A stretch of DNA of 16,441 nt, from assembly GCA_964540975.1 (NCBI GenBank), contig CAZIOQ010000023.1, forward strand, positions 1 to 16,441. The letters are read 5' to 3'. The DNA comes from CAZIOQ01 sp964540975. Its GTDB lineage: Bacteria > Patescibacteriota > Microgenomatia > UBA12405 > UBA6130. Under the pieces are notes generated by a model. That model was not told the DNA's origin and searched no databases. It was given only the letters and a program-made list of their open reading frames with translations. A program made the translations under genes and the position numbers. Positions within the stretch are counted from its first letter, which is position 1; every line of letters starts with the position of its first letter. Below, one piece after another: positions 6,502 to 13,817 of the stretch.

Positions 6502-9156
6502 ATGAAGGAAACAATGAAATGGTTTAAGCTTTGGCGGCAAAGAATTTCTAGGAAAAATCGCTATTCAGAATATCGTTTAACGAAAAACAAGATAATATTT
6601 TATTGCTCCTTATTTTGTTTTTTCTCATTGCTGTTTGGGGTTTTGTCTTTAGTGATTGTTTTTGCTTGGACGGCTAAAGATCTTCCTTCTTCGGGCAAAT
6701 TAATTAGAAAAGAAGGATTTGCAACTAGAATTTTTGATCGGAATGGTGAAATTCTGTTCGATCTTTATAAGGATGCCAAAAGGACTCCGGTAAGATGGGA
6801 AGCAATTCCTGATACTCTAAAATGGGCCACGATTGCTGTTGAAGATAAAGAATTTTACTCGCATCCTGGTTTTAGTCTTCGGGGTATTGCTCGGGCTTTC
6901 TATAATATTATTGTTCATCATCGTCTTCAAGGAGGATCCACGTTGACCCAACAATTAATTAAAAATGTTCTTCTTTCTCCGGAAAGAACCTTGACCAGAA
7001 AAATAAAAGAATTCATTTTAGCTTTGCAAACAGAAAGAAAATATAGCAAAGATGAAATTCTTTTAATGTATCTTAATGAAGCTCCTTATGGAGGAACAGC
7101 CTGGGGTGTGGGAGCAGCCGCAGAACAATATTTTGGTAAAAACGTTTCCGAACTTAATCTAGTAGAATCAGCAATTTTAGCCGGACTTCCCCAACGGCCA
7201 TCTGTTTATTCGCCATTTAGCAGCACCCCTAAGGCCTATATAGATAGAACAAAAACAGTTTTAAGACGAATGAGAGAAGATGGCTATATAGACTTTCAGC
7301 AAGAGAAAGAAGCATTGGAAGAATTAGAAAAAGTTAAATTTGCTTCCTCTCAGAATATAATAAAAGCACCACATTTTGTCATCTGGATTAAAAAACTTTT
7401 AGAAGAAAAGTACGGAGAAGAGATTGTCGAAAAAGGGGGATTGCAGGTAAAGACTACCCTTGATTTAGATCTCCAAGAAAAAGTTGAACAGATTGTTAAA
7501 TCGGAGTTAGAGAAAGTTGAAGATCTTAATATTACCAACGGAGCAGTTTTGGTTTTAGATCCCCAAACTGGCCAAGTTTTAGCTCTTATTGGTTCAAAAG
7601 ATTATTTTGCCGAAGATATTGATGGAAAATTTGATGTGGTCACCCAGGGACTGCGTCAACCAGGGTCAGCAATCAAGCCGGTGACTTATGCTTTGGCTTT
7701 AGAAAAAGGCTATACTGCAGCCACTTTAATAATGGATGTTAAAACAGTGTTTCCTCTCGGATCTGGTCAGCCGGATTATATTCCGACAAATTATGATGGT
7801 AAATACCATGGTCCTTTGCCGCTTCGTTATGCTCTTGGTAATTCTATCAATGTTCCGGCGGTGAAAGTTTTAGCAATGGTTGGATTAACCAATATGCTTG
7901 AAAAAGCCTATCAGATGGGAATTTCTACCCTTCAACCCACCCCTGAGAATTTGCAAAAATTTGGTTTATCGGTAACTTTGGGCGGTGGTGATGTAAGAAT
8001 AATAGAGCTTGCAGCTGCTTATTGTGCTTTTGCCAATGGGGGATTTAAACAATCAGTCACTCCTTTTTTACAGATTGCCACTCGTGATGGAAAAATTTTG
8101 GAAGAATATAAACCAGTGCGGGGAAAAAAAGTTTTAACTGAAGAGGCCGCCTATATTATTAGTGATATTTTAGCAGATGATAAGGCAAGATTAATTAGCT
8201 TTGGAGAACGAAGTGGTTTATATATTTCTGGTAAAAAAGTAGCGGTTAAGACCGGGACGACCAATGACAAGCGAGATAATTGGGCGGTTGGTTGGACTGC
8301 CAATGTTTTGGTTGCTGTTTGGGTTGGTAATAATAATAATTCTTCAATGAAAAAAGTAGCTTCAGGTATTTCTGGAGCAACGCCAATTTGGCGAAGGACG
8401 ATGATTGAAGCAATTGAAAAGTATGGTTATCGGGAGTTGGAGAAACCAGCAAATATTGTTCAAGTTGAGGTTGATAATATTTCTGGCTATCCTGCTCATG
8501 ATGGTTTTCCTTCGCGGTCAGAATTATTTATTGTTGGTACAGAACCGAGAGGATCTGACCCAATCCATGCTAAGCTTAAGCTTTGCAAAGGTCAAAACAA
8601 ATTAGCTACTCCTGCTCAAATTGCCAGAGGAGATTATGAAGAGAAAGAATTTTTCATTTTCAAAGAAGAAGATCCGGTTTCCACTGATGGTAAAAATCGT
8701 TGGCAGGAAGGAATCTTAAACTGGGTGGCTCAGCAATCTGATTTTCGCTACCATCCGCCTGAAAGTTATTGCGATGAGTCTGGTTTGATTGTTGTTTCTT
8801 TCCAGTCGCCAGTCTCGGAATCAACAGTGAATAATGATTTTTTAGTAAAAGTGGAAGTGACTTCGGTTAAGCCGGTCAAAACGATTGAAATTTTAGTTAA
8901 CGAAGAAAAAATAAGAGAGTTTAATCAAAAACCATATGAAGCAAATCTGCACCTAGAGAGTGGTACTTACAGACTTAAAGCTGTTGTCAAAGATGAAAAT
9001 AATAATCAGGCAGAGACAGAGATTAGAATTGGAGTTAATTTACCTTGGGACTGGCAGCCTTCACCAACACCCACCCCAACTTCTAGTTTGACTCCTACCC
9101 CGACAATCACTCCTTCGCCTAGTCCTACGGTGACCATTTTGCCCACACCCACTTAA
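6502..9156 (+). CDS. Bifunctional class A penicillin-binding protein (PBP1A-type)
   Basis: This enzyme polymerises lipid II into glycan strands and cross-links the peptides, acting at the outer face of the cytoplasmic membrane. Of 884 residues, the cytoplasmic N-terminus is basic and a transmembrane anchor lies at about 31-56. The GT51 glycosyltransferase follows with VEDKEFYSHPGF (catalytic Glu114), GGSTLTQQLIKN at 144-155, ERKYSKDEILLMYLNE and a second-Glu region near 192. The transpeptidase has SAIK at 389-392 (Ser389 nucleophile, Lys392), SIN at 448-450 and KTGT at 583-586. Beyond about residue 765 there is an Ig-like beta region with EILVNEE and GTYRLKAVVKDENNN, then a Pro/Thr/Ser tail from about 853 rich in PTPT units. 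The ATG at 6514 (residue 5) has AAGGA at ideal spacing and may be the true start. The stop TAA interlocks with the rplT stop. Confidence 0.95.
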   Translation: MKETMKWFKLWRQRISRKNRYSEYRLTKNKIIFYCSLFCFFSLLFGVLSLVIVFAWTAKDLPSSGKLIRKEGFATRIFDRNGEILFDLYKDAKRTPVRWEAIPDTLKWATIAVEDKEFYSHPGFSLRGIARAFYNIIVHHRLQGGSTLTQQLIKNVLLSPERTLTRKIKEFILALQTERKYSKDEILLMYLNEAPYGGTAWGVGAAAEQYFGKNVSELNLVESAILAGLPQRPSVYSPFSSTPKAYIDRTKTVLRRMREDGYIDFQQEKEALEELEKVKFASSQNIIKAPHFVIWIKKLLEEKYGEEIVEKGGLQVKTTLDLDLQEKVEQIVKSELEKVEDLNITNGAVLVLDPQTGQVLALIGSKDYFAEDIDGKFDVVTQGLRQPGSAIKPVTYALALEKGYTAATLIMDVKTVFPLGSGQPDYIPTNYDGKYHGPLPLRYALGNSINVPAVKVLAMVGLTNMLEKAYQMGISTLQPTPENLQKFGLSVTLGGGDVRIIELAAAYCAFANGGFKQSVTPFLQIATRDGKILEEYKPVRGKKVLTEEAAYIISDILADDKARLISFGERSGLYISGKKVAVKTGTTNDKRDNWAVGWTANVLVAVWVGNNNNSSMKKVASGISGATPIWRRTMIEAIEKYGYRELEKPANIVQVEVDNISGYPAHDGFPSRSELFIVGTEPRGSDPIHAKLKLCKGQNKLATPAQIARGDYEEKEFFIFKEEDPVSTDGKNRWQEGILNWVAQQSDFRYHPPESYCDESGLIVVSFQSPVSESTVNNDFLVKVEVTSVKPVKTIEILVNEEKIREFNQKPYEANLHLESGTYRLKAVVKDENNNQAETEIRIGVNLPWDWQPSPTPTPTSSLTPTPTITPSPSPTVTILPTPT

Positions 9157-9551
9157 CCAAGAGGCTTAGGAGATTTTTCAGAATAGTTTTCTGAAGTTTT
9201 CCTCTCTTTTTTACTCACAATTTCTATTATTTTTTTAAATTTCTTAAGATCTGTTGCTGCTAAATGGGCTAAAATTTTTCGATTAATTTCAACTCCGGTT
9301 TTTTGGGCTAGATGAATAAATCGAGAATAGGTTAAATCATATTTTCGGACAGCAGCATTAATTCTTTGGATCCATAATTTACGCATATTTCGTTTTTTGA
9401 GTTTTCTGCCAATAAAGGCATACTGGCCAGCGTGCATTACTGCTTCCGCCGCTGGTTTAAAAAGGCGACTTCTGGTCATTCGATAACCTTTGGCTTGTTG
9501 AAGAATTTTTTTATGTTTTCTTCTGCCAGCGAATCCAATTTTAGCTCTCAT
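9153..9551 (-). CDS. rplT: 50S ribosomal protein L20
   Basis: L20 is an early-assembly 23S rRNA-binding protein and in many bacteria represses the infC-rpmI-rplT operon. The 132-residue product starts MRAKIGFAGRRKHKKILQ and holds the conserved AKGYRMTRSRLFKPAAEAV and RKLWIQRINAAVR segments. The usual length is about 115-120. Here roughly 15 extra hydrophilic residues at the C-terminus (from KKERKTSEN to SPKPLG) extend it so that its TAA shares the TTAA at 9153-9156 with the stop of the convergent PBP gene. It lies 7 nt after rpmI and is the last gene of the operon. I see no L20-binding pseudoknot in the very short infC leader. Confidence 0.96.
   Translation of the reverse strand: MRAKIGFAGRRKHKKILQQAKGYRMTRSRLFKPAAEAVMHAGQYAFIGRKLKKRNMRKLWIQRINAAVRKYDLTYSRFIHLAQKTGVEINRKILAHLAATDLKKFKKIIEIVSKKERKTSENYSEKSPKPLG
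9177..9195 (+). terminator. Weak candidate intrinsic terminator for PBP gene
   Basis: A 7-bp inverted repeat, TTCAGAA and TTCTGAA with a 5-nt loop, lies 20 nt after the PBP stop. It is followed by T-rich sequence (GTTTTCC then TTTTTT after a few bases). The stem is AT-rich with only two G-C pairs and lies inside the extended rplT C-terminus, so the repeat may be chance. It has no U-tract on the minus strand. Confidence 0.25.
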
Positions 9552-9558
9552 ATTTTTG

Positions 9559-9759
9559 TTATTTACCTAATAATTTTTTTATTTTTTTAGCCAATTTGCC
9601 AGTAACTAATTTTGGTTTTTTTAATCTTCTAATCTGCTTTCGGCTTTTTTTTCTTCTTAAATGTCGGCTAAATGCACTTAGCCTTAATACTTTACCAGTT
9701 TTTGTCACCTTAAATCTGCCAGCAATTGATTGTCTAACTTTAAATTTTTTCTTTTTCAT
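9559..9759 (-). CDS. rpmI: 50S ribosomal protein L35
   Basis: This is a small, very basic large-subunit protein. The 66-residue product has the L35 layout: a KVRQSIAGRFKVTKTGKVLR region, then SAFSRHLRRKKSRKQIRRLK, and a C-terminal basic helix. Its start lies 20 nt inside the end of infC and rplT begins 7 nt after its stop, so it is translationally embedded in the infC-rpmI-rplT operon, the standard order. No Shine-Dalgarno is obvious before its ATG. Confidence 0.96.
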   Translation of the reverse strand: MKKKKFKVRQSIAGRFKVTKTGKVLRLSAFSRHLRRKKSRKQIRRLKKPKLVTGKLAKKIKKLLGK

Positions 9760-10291
9760 TTTTGCTTATCGGTTGCATTAATAAAATAATTCTGTTGCCA
9801 ATTAATTTTGGTTGTTCTTCTGGTTTATAAATATCAGCTAAATCTTTTTTGATTCTTTCTAAAGTTTGATAGCCAAATTCCTTTTTGGTTATTTGCCGAC
9901 CAATAAATTTGATTACTATTTTTAATTTGTTATTTTTTTGGGCAAATTCTTTTGCTCTTTCAAGTTTATTTCTTAAATCTGCTTCGCCAATGAACGGCGT
10001 TAATCTAATTTCTTTGATTTCTCCACCACTTTTTTGTTTTTTTCGTTCTTGGCGACGTTTTTTTTCTTCTTGGTATTTGAATTTTGCATAATCAATGAGT
10101 TTGACCACCGGTGGTTTTGCTTTTGGAGCGATTTCCACCAAGTCTAAGCTTTGGTTTTTGGCAATTTCTCTTGCTTTTTCTAAGGGAAAAACTCCAAGTT
10201 GTTTCCCTTGGGCGTCTATTAACCGAATTGGAGAAACCCGAATCTGCCAGTTTACTCTATAGAATGGATTTTTATACCAAGAATTTCTCAC
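9740..10291 (-). CDS. infC: Translation initiation factor IF-3
   Basis: IF3 binds the 30S subunit, prevents premature 50S joining and checks the start codon. The 183-residue product has the N-domain RVNWQIRVSPIRLIDAQGKQ with LDLVEIAPKAKPPVVKLIDY. A Lys/Arg linker EEKKRRQERKKQK follows, then the C-domain KEIRLTPFIGEADL and a VIKFIGRQITKKEFG segment. The only plausible in-frame start is GTG at 10291, since an in-frame TAG lies four codons upstream. The rare AUU start used by many infC genes is not available in this frame. AAAGG abuts the GTG. The promoter at 10307-10335 lies in the end of thrS and gives a leader of about 9 nt, so the long regulatory leader seen in other bacteria is absent. Confidence 0.94.
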   Translation of the reverse strand: MRNSWYKNPFYRVNWQIRVSPIRLIDAQGKQLGVFPLEKAREIAKNQSLDLVEIAPKAKPPVVKLIDYAKFKYQEEKKRRQERKKQKSGGEIKEIRLTPFIGEADLRNKLERAKEFAQKNNKLKIVIKFIGRQITKKEFGYQTLERIKKDLADIYKPEEQPKLIGNRIILLMQPISKNEKEKI

Positions 10292-10306
10292 CTTTAACGC
10301 CTAAAT

Positions 10307-10335
10307 AATATATCATAGCATTTTCTTTTTATCAA
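10307..10335 (-). promoter_or_regulatory. Sigma70-type promoter for infC-rpmI-rplT
   Basis: On the minus strand, TTGATA (10330-10335), a 17-nt spacer and TATATT (10307-10312) each match consensus at 5/6. The -35 box and the spacer lie in the last codons and stop of thrS. The expected start near 10300 leaves about 9 nt before the infC GTG. No terminator separates thrS from this promoter, so read-through from thrS is also possible. Confidence 0.5.
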
Positions 10336-12079
10336 TTTTCTCCCTTACAAACTGAATAAATTCTTGAATTTTCATTACTCTTTTGGTATTCCCTTCTCTT
10401 AATCTTAAGTTGATCGAATTGGAAGTTTTTTCTTTTTGGCCAACAACAGCAATATAAGGAATTTTTTCTAACCGTGCTTGTCTTATTTTGTTGCCTAAAG
10501 TTTGATTTTCTTTATTAATTTCAGTTCTGATCTCTGCTTCCAAAAGTTGATTAACCACTTTTTGGCCATAATCTAATTGTTTTTCACTAACAGGAATAAC
10601 AATTACTTGGGTAGGAGCGAGCCAGATAGGGAAAGCACCGCCATAATGCTCTATCAAGGTACCGACAAATCTTTCCATCGCTCCTAAAAGGGTTCGGTGA
10701 AGCATCACTGGAGTATGTTTTTTTCCATCTTCTCCAATATAGCTCATTTTGAATCTTGCCGGAAGATTAAAATCCAATTGGATAGTAGTCCCCTGCCATT
10801 CGCGATCAAAAGCATCAACTGCTTTAAGATCAATTGCTGGTCCATAGAATTTAGCTCCTCCAGGATCTTTTTGATAAGGAATGTTTTTTTTGTTTAATAC
10901 GGTTTCCAAGATTTCTTCTGCTAATTTCCAGATTTTTTCTTCGCCAACATATTTCTTCTTTTCTTTTGGATCTCTGACCGAAAGATAAACATTTAATTTT
11001 TCAAAACCAAAGACTTTATTTATTTCCAAGGCAAAATCTAATATATTATTAACTTCTTCAACTAGTTGTTTTTCAGTGCAAATAATATGAGCATCGTCTT
11101 GGGTGAGTCCCCGAACCCTTAACATCCCATGAAGTACTCCTGATTCTTCATAGCGATAAACCGTTCCAAGTTCGCACAATCTAATAGGTAGGTCCTTATA
11201 ACTTCTTGGCCGAGATTTATAAATTCTGACATGGAATGGACAATTCATCGGTTTCACAAAATAAGTGGTCTTTTCGCTCTTGTTTTTTCTGGTCATTGCC
11301 ATTGGCGGATACATTCCTTCTTTAAAAAAGTCCAGATGACCAGAAGTTTGCCAAAGATTAGCTAAGCCAAGATGAGGAGTATAAACATACTGGTACCCTC
11401 TTTTTCGATGCTCTTTTCTCCAATAAGATTCAATTTCTTCCCTCACAATCGATAATTTTGGATGCCATAAAATTAATCCCGGCCCAACATAAGGATCAAT
11501 ACTGAATAAATCCAATTGATTGCCAATTATTCGATGGTCTTTCTTTTTTGCCTCTTCAATCTGTTTCAGATATTGTTTAAGGGTTGCTTTGTGAGGAAAG
11601 GCAGTCCCGTAAATTCTAGTTAACATTTTGTTTTTTTCATCACCTTTCCAATAGGCGCCGGCGACACTGATTAGTTTAAAGGCTTTTATTTGGCTAGTTT
11701 TTTTAATATGAGGGCCTTGACAAAGGTCAACAAAATCCTTCCCTGTTCTATAAATAGAAACTTGAGTAAAACCTTGTTTGGCAAGATCATTGATAATTTC
11801 TAACTTGTATGGTTGACGATGAAACATTTTTTTTGCCTTGATAATTGGAATCTGTTGAGTTTTAAAGGCTAAATTTTGATTGATAATTTTTTGCATCTCT
11901 TTTTCAATTTTTCCAAGATCTTTTTTAGCAATATTGGTCTTAAGATCAAAATCGTAATAAAAACCATTTTTAATTGCCGGTCCGATGGCTAATTTTGTTC
12001 CGGGATAAAGATTTAAAACCGCCTGAGCTAAGATATGTGAGGCAGAGTGATTAATTTTTTCTAATTGATTATTTTGCAT
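10313..12079 (-). CDS. thrS: Threonine-tRNA ligase lacking the TGS domain
   Basis: The enzyme charges tRNA-Thr and edits mis-attached Ser. The 588-residue product starts MQNNQLEKINHSASHILAQA, directly at the editing domain. The editing-site residues are H11 and H15 (HxxxH) and C120/H124 in DLCQGPHI. The class II core contains MNCPFHVRIYKSRPRSYKDL with zinc ligand C280. Motif 2 is YRYEESGVLHGMLRVRG, with H331 in QDDAHII, and H461 and motif 3 lie in GAMERFVGTLIEHYGGAFP. The anticodon-binding domain follows from about 490. The usual N-terminal TGS domain (about 60 residues) is missing. The promoter lies only 11 nt before this ATG, so the short N-terminus looks genuine and not a mis-set start. 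Confidence 0.96.
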   Translation of the reverse strand: MQNNQLEKINHSASHILAQAVLNLYPGTKLAIGPAIKNGFYYDFDLKTNIAKKDLGKIEKEMQKIINQNLAFKTQQIPIIKAKKMFHRQPYKLEIINDLAKQGFTQVSIYRTGKDFVDLCQGPHIKKTSQIKAFKLISVAGAYWKGDEKNKMLTRIYGTAFPHKATLKQYLKQIEEAKKKDHRIIGNQLDLFSIDPYVGPGLILWHPKLSIVREEIESYWRKEHRKRGYQYVYTPHLGLANLWQTSGHLDFFKEGMYPPMAMTRKNKSEKTTYFVKPMNCPFHVRIYKSRPRSYKDLPIRLCELGTVYRYEESGVLHGMLRVRGLTQDDAHIICTEKQLVEEVNNILDFALEINKVFGFEKLNVYLSVRDPKEKKKYVGEEKIWKLAEEILETVLNKKNIPYQKDPGGAKFYGPAIDLKAVDAFDREWQGTTIQLDFNLPARFKMSYIGEDGKKHTPVMLHRTLLGAMERFVGTLIEHYGGAFPIWLAPTQVIVIPVSEKQLDYGQKVVNQLLEAEIRTEINKENQTLGNKIRQARLEKIPYIAVVGQKEKTSNSINLRLREGNTKRVMKIQEFIQFVREKIDKKKML

Positions 12080-12089
12080 CTTCTAATAA

Positions 12090-12118
12090 ATTTTAAACTA
12101 ATCTTGAAAAGTTATCAA
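12090..12118 (-). promoter_or_regulatory. Sigma70-type promoter for thrS, near-leaderless
   Basis: The minus strand has TTGATA (12113-12118), a 17-nt spacer and TAAAAT (12090-12095), both 5/6 to consensus. The -10 box ends 10 nt before the thrS ATG, so the leader should be about 3-5 nt and no T-box riboswitch can fit. The rest of the 85-nt gap up to the hypothetical gene holds no convincing terminator. Confidence 0.55.
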
Positions 12119-12164
12119 AGTTTTTTAATCTTAATCAGAAAGCATCTTCGGCAGAAGCAATAAC

Positions 12165-12698
12165 TTATCCTGCAGATCTCGAAACATAGTGTTCACCTGA
12201 TAAAAGAAATTGCGATCCACCTCTTTTCTTATCTGTCGCAATCCCCCAAAAGTCTCCTTTCTTTCTTTTTCTTTTATTGAATTCAGTTAGCCATAAAGAA
12301 GCATCTTCCATTCTTTTCTTAATTTTTTCAAGGAATAATTTTATTTGTTGCCAAAAACTAAGTTCATAAGTATCTGCTTTTATAGTTGGTTGTTCTATTG
12401 CTTTATCAATGCCATTATCAAGCTGAATTAGTTTTTTGGCAATCTCTTTGACTTTTTGACGCACCAAGACAATTTCTTTTTCAGTTTCTCTTCTGTTTCG
12501 GTCGTAAATTAATTTTTCCTGTTTTTCAAGGATATCTTTCTGTTGTAAGAATCTAATTTGTTCCCTTTCATGTCTTATTCGCTCGATTTCCTCTTGAGAA
12601 TCGGAATCCGCAGACGGCTTTTGTTTTTGTATTGCTTCAAAGAAAGGTCCTGATTGTCTGAAAAAAGAGGCAGGCGAGATTTTAGTGCTTTTACTCAT
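12165..12698 (-). CDS. Uncharacterised protein with charged coiled coil and conserved-looking C-terminus
   Basis: I do not recognise a function. The 177-residue product has a short polar N-terminus (SPASFFRQSGPFFEAIQ). A long charged helical stretch at about 35-95, rich in E, R, K and Q, looks like a coiled coil. A second helix follows around SFWQQIKLFLEKIKKRMEDA and then a basic segment. The C-terminus ends KKRGGSQFLLSGEHYVSRSAG. The glycine/aromatic-rich tail looks like a conserved motif and resembles uncharacterised CPR proteins I have seen, possibly of the DUF5660 type, but I cannot confirm that. There is no signal peptide or membrane helix, so it is probably cytoplasmic. It lies 62 nt downstream of tig on the same strand with no strong promoter between, so cotranscription with tig is likely. 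Confidence 0.75.
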   Translation of the reverse strand: MSKSTKISPASFFRQSGPFFEAIQKQKPSADSDSQEEIERIRHEREQIRFLQQKDILEKQEKLIYDRNRRETEKEIVLVRQKVKEIAKKLIQLDNGIDKAIEQPTIKADTYELSFWQQIKLFLEKIKKRMEDASLWLTEFNKRKRKKGDFWGIATDKKRGGSQFLLSGEHYVSRSAG

Positions 12699-12760
12699 TA
12701 TTGATATTGCCTAATTTGTTAGATTCCGCCAAGATAAGATTGCTCGTATAAATTATTCTA

Positions 12761-13615
12761 CTACAGGTTAATTAAATATTCAATTGTTTTTCGTTGTCTT
12801 ACCAAATAGGTGGCAAGATAGGGATTAATTCTATTTTTGGTAGAAGTAGCGGCAATTTTTTCTGCCTCTTTAGGACTAACCGTAATTTTTTCTTCTTCGG
12901 CGATCTGATTAAGAATTGAATCTATTTTTAGGTTATTTTCTATTTGCTGCCGATATTCTTGGATAATTTCCTGGACTGTTTTGTTTTTTGAGCTAGCATA
13001 AGCTTCAACTGTTAAGCCGACCTTTTGAAGCTCGTCAATTAAATTAGCCAATTTTCTATTTAATTCTTCTTCAATAACCATCTGGGGTATTTTTATCGTC
13101 ACTGTTTCGAGAAGAACCTGAATGATTTTTTGAATCTGTTCTTCTTTTTCTAAAGTATCTTTTGACTTAGTTTTTTTTCTCCTTTTTCCGGCGTCCAGCA
13201 TTTTTGCTTGAGTATTGATTGCCTTAATTCTTGACTTATAATCTCCCAATTTAACTTTTGGTTTCTGACAACTGGTTGCTTTTATGAGCCAATTTTTGCC
13301 TTCTTTGACATTAATAAGATTAAATTTTGGATTGACAATAGGCTGAAGATTATATTTTTTAATTGTTTCCAGATAAGCCTTAGGAAGCAAATTTTGAATT
13401 ACTTGTTGATAAATTTTTTCTTTACCAATTTGTTTCTCGACTATTTCGAAAGGCACCTTTCCTTTTCTGAATCCATCTATCTGGATTTTGCTCCTCAAAT
13501 CTGCGATTATTCTTTGATACTCCTCTTTGATCTGTTTCTCTTTAATGATTAAGCTGAGTTCAAAAGTATTTTCATCTAACCATTTAAGTTCATTGGAAAA
13601 TGGTTTTTTGTTCAT
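12761..13615 (-). CDS. tig: Trigger factor lacking the PPIase domain
   Basis: Trigger factor is the ribosome-bound chaperone that meets nascent chains at the exit tunnel. The 284-residue product has the ribosome-docking signature GFRKGKVP at residues 48-55 in an N-terminal domain of about 118 residues. Two segments of the helical C-terminal chaperone domain follow (IKIPQMVIEEELNRKLANLI, then a section ending VRQRKTIEYLINL). The FKBP-like PPIase domain, normally about 85-100 residues between these parts, is absent. In its place is a short Lys-rich linker near 140-155. E. coli trigger factor is 432 residues. The reading frame is clean, so this is a domain loss and not a broken gene. The -10 box ends 5 nt before the ATG, predicting a leaderless mRNA. 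Confidence 0.93.
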   Translation of the reverse strand: MNKKPFSNELKWLDENTFELSLIIKEKQIKEEYQRIIADLRSKIQIDGFRKGKVPFEIVEKQIGKEKIYQQVIQNLLPKAYLETIKKYNLQPIVNPKFNLINVKEGKNWLIKATSCQKPKVKLGDYKSRIKAINTQAKMLDAGKRRKKTKSKDTLEKEEQIQKIIQVLLETVTIKIPQMVIEEELNRKLANLIDELQKVGLTVEAYASSKNKTVQEIIQEYRQQIENNLKIDSILNQIAEEEKITVSPKEAEKIAATSTKNRINPYLATYLVRQRKTIEYLINL

Positions 13616-13620
13616 AAGAT

Positions 13621-13649
13621 AGTATATCTTAATTTAACCTTAGATTCAA
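13621..13649 (-). promoter_or_regulatory. Sigma70-type promoter for tig, predicted leaderless
   Basis: On the minus strand, TTGAAT (13644-13649), a 17-nt spacer and TATACT (13621-13626) lie directly before the tig ATG at 13615. A start site 6-7 nt past the -10 box falls on the A of the ATG itself. The remainder of the 202-nt divergent gap (13650-13777) holds no ORF or RNA I recognise, only a weak imperfect hairpin around 13703-13721. Confidence 0.55.
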
Positions 13650-13777
13650 TTCCTGACCAGAGATAAGGCAAAACTATAGATCTTGTAAGCTCTTGTTGGT
13701 ATAGCCCCAAAGGTCTTGGCTCTTTTAAAGTTTCCCTTTGCTAGCAAATCTATATTTATCAAATGGATAAAAAGTTA

Positions 13778-13806
13778 TTGACAAGTATTTTAAGTTATGA
13801 CAGGAT
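13778..13806 (+). promoter_or_regulatory. Promoter for first hydrolase-like gene (extended -10)
   Basis: A perfect TTGACA (13778-13783), a 17-nt spacer ending TGA, and CAGGAT (13801-13806). The -10 hexamer is poor, but it keeps the key A2 and T6 and has the TGn extension. The stretch also aligns with the promoter of the paralogous gene at 15356-15383: both have TTGACAA, then a TAAG-x-TATG run, then the -10. The -10 ends 11 nt before the ATG at 13818. Confidence 0.45.
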
Positions 13807-13817
13807 TATTTTAGCTA

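Noticed and set aside
7350..8452. Minus-strand ORFs inside the PBP gene (7350-7538, 8246-8452) and a plus-strand alternative frame (8405-8605)
   Set aside because: They overlap conserved PBP transpeptidase coding sequence in other frames and have no promoter or family features.
9596..9781. Plus-strand ORFs opposite rpmI, infC and thrS (also 9885-10091, 10111-10308, 10697-10897)
   Set aside because: Each is the antisense shadow of a well-recognised gene on the minus strand, with Phe/Leu-rich content expected from complementing Lys/Glu codons.
12131..12164. Possible terminator between the hypothetical gene and thrS (CTTC/GAAG stem)
   Set aside because: The stem is only 4 bp and is not followed by a U-tract on the minus strand.
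13650..13777. Search of the divergent tig/hydrolase gap for an ncRNA, riboswitch or CRISPR-like repeat
   Set aside because: Only a 4+2 bp imperfect stem (AGCC/GGCT) was found. No repeats, tRNA-like or known motif arrangement is present.
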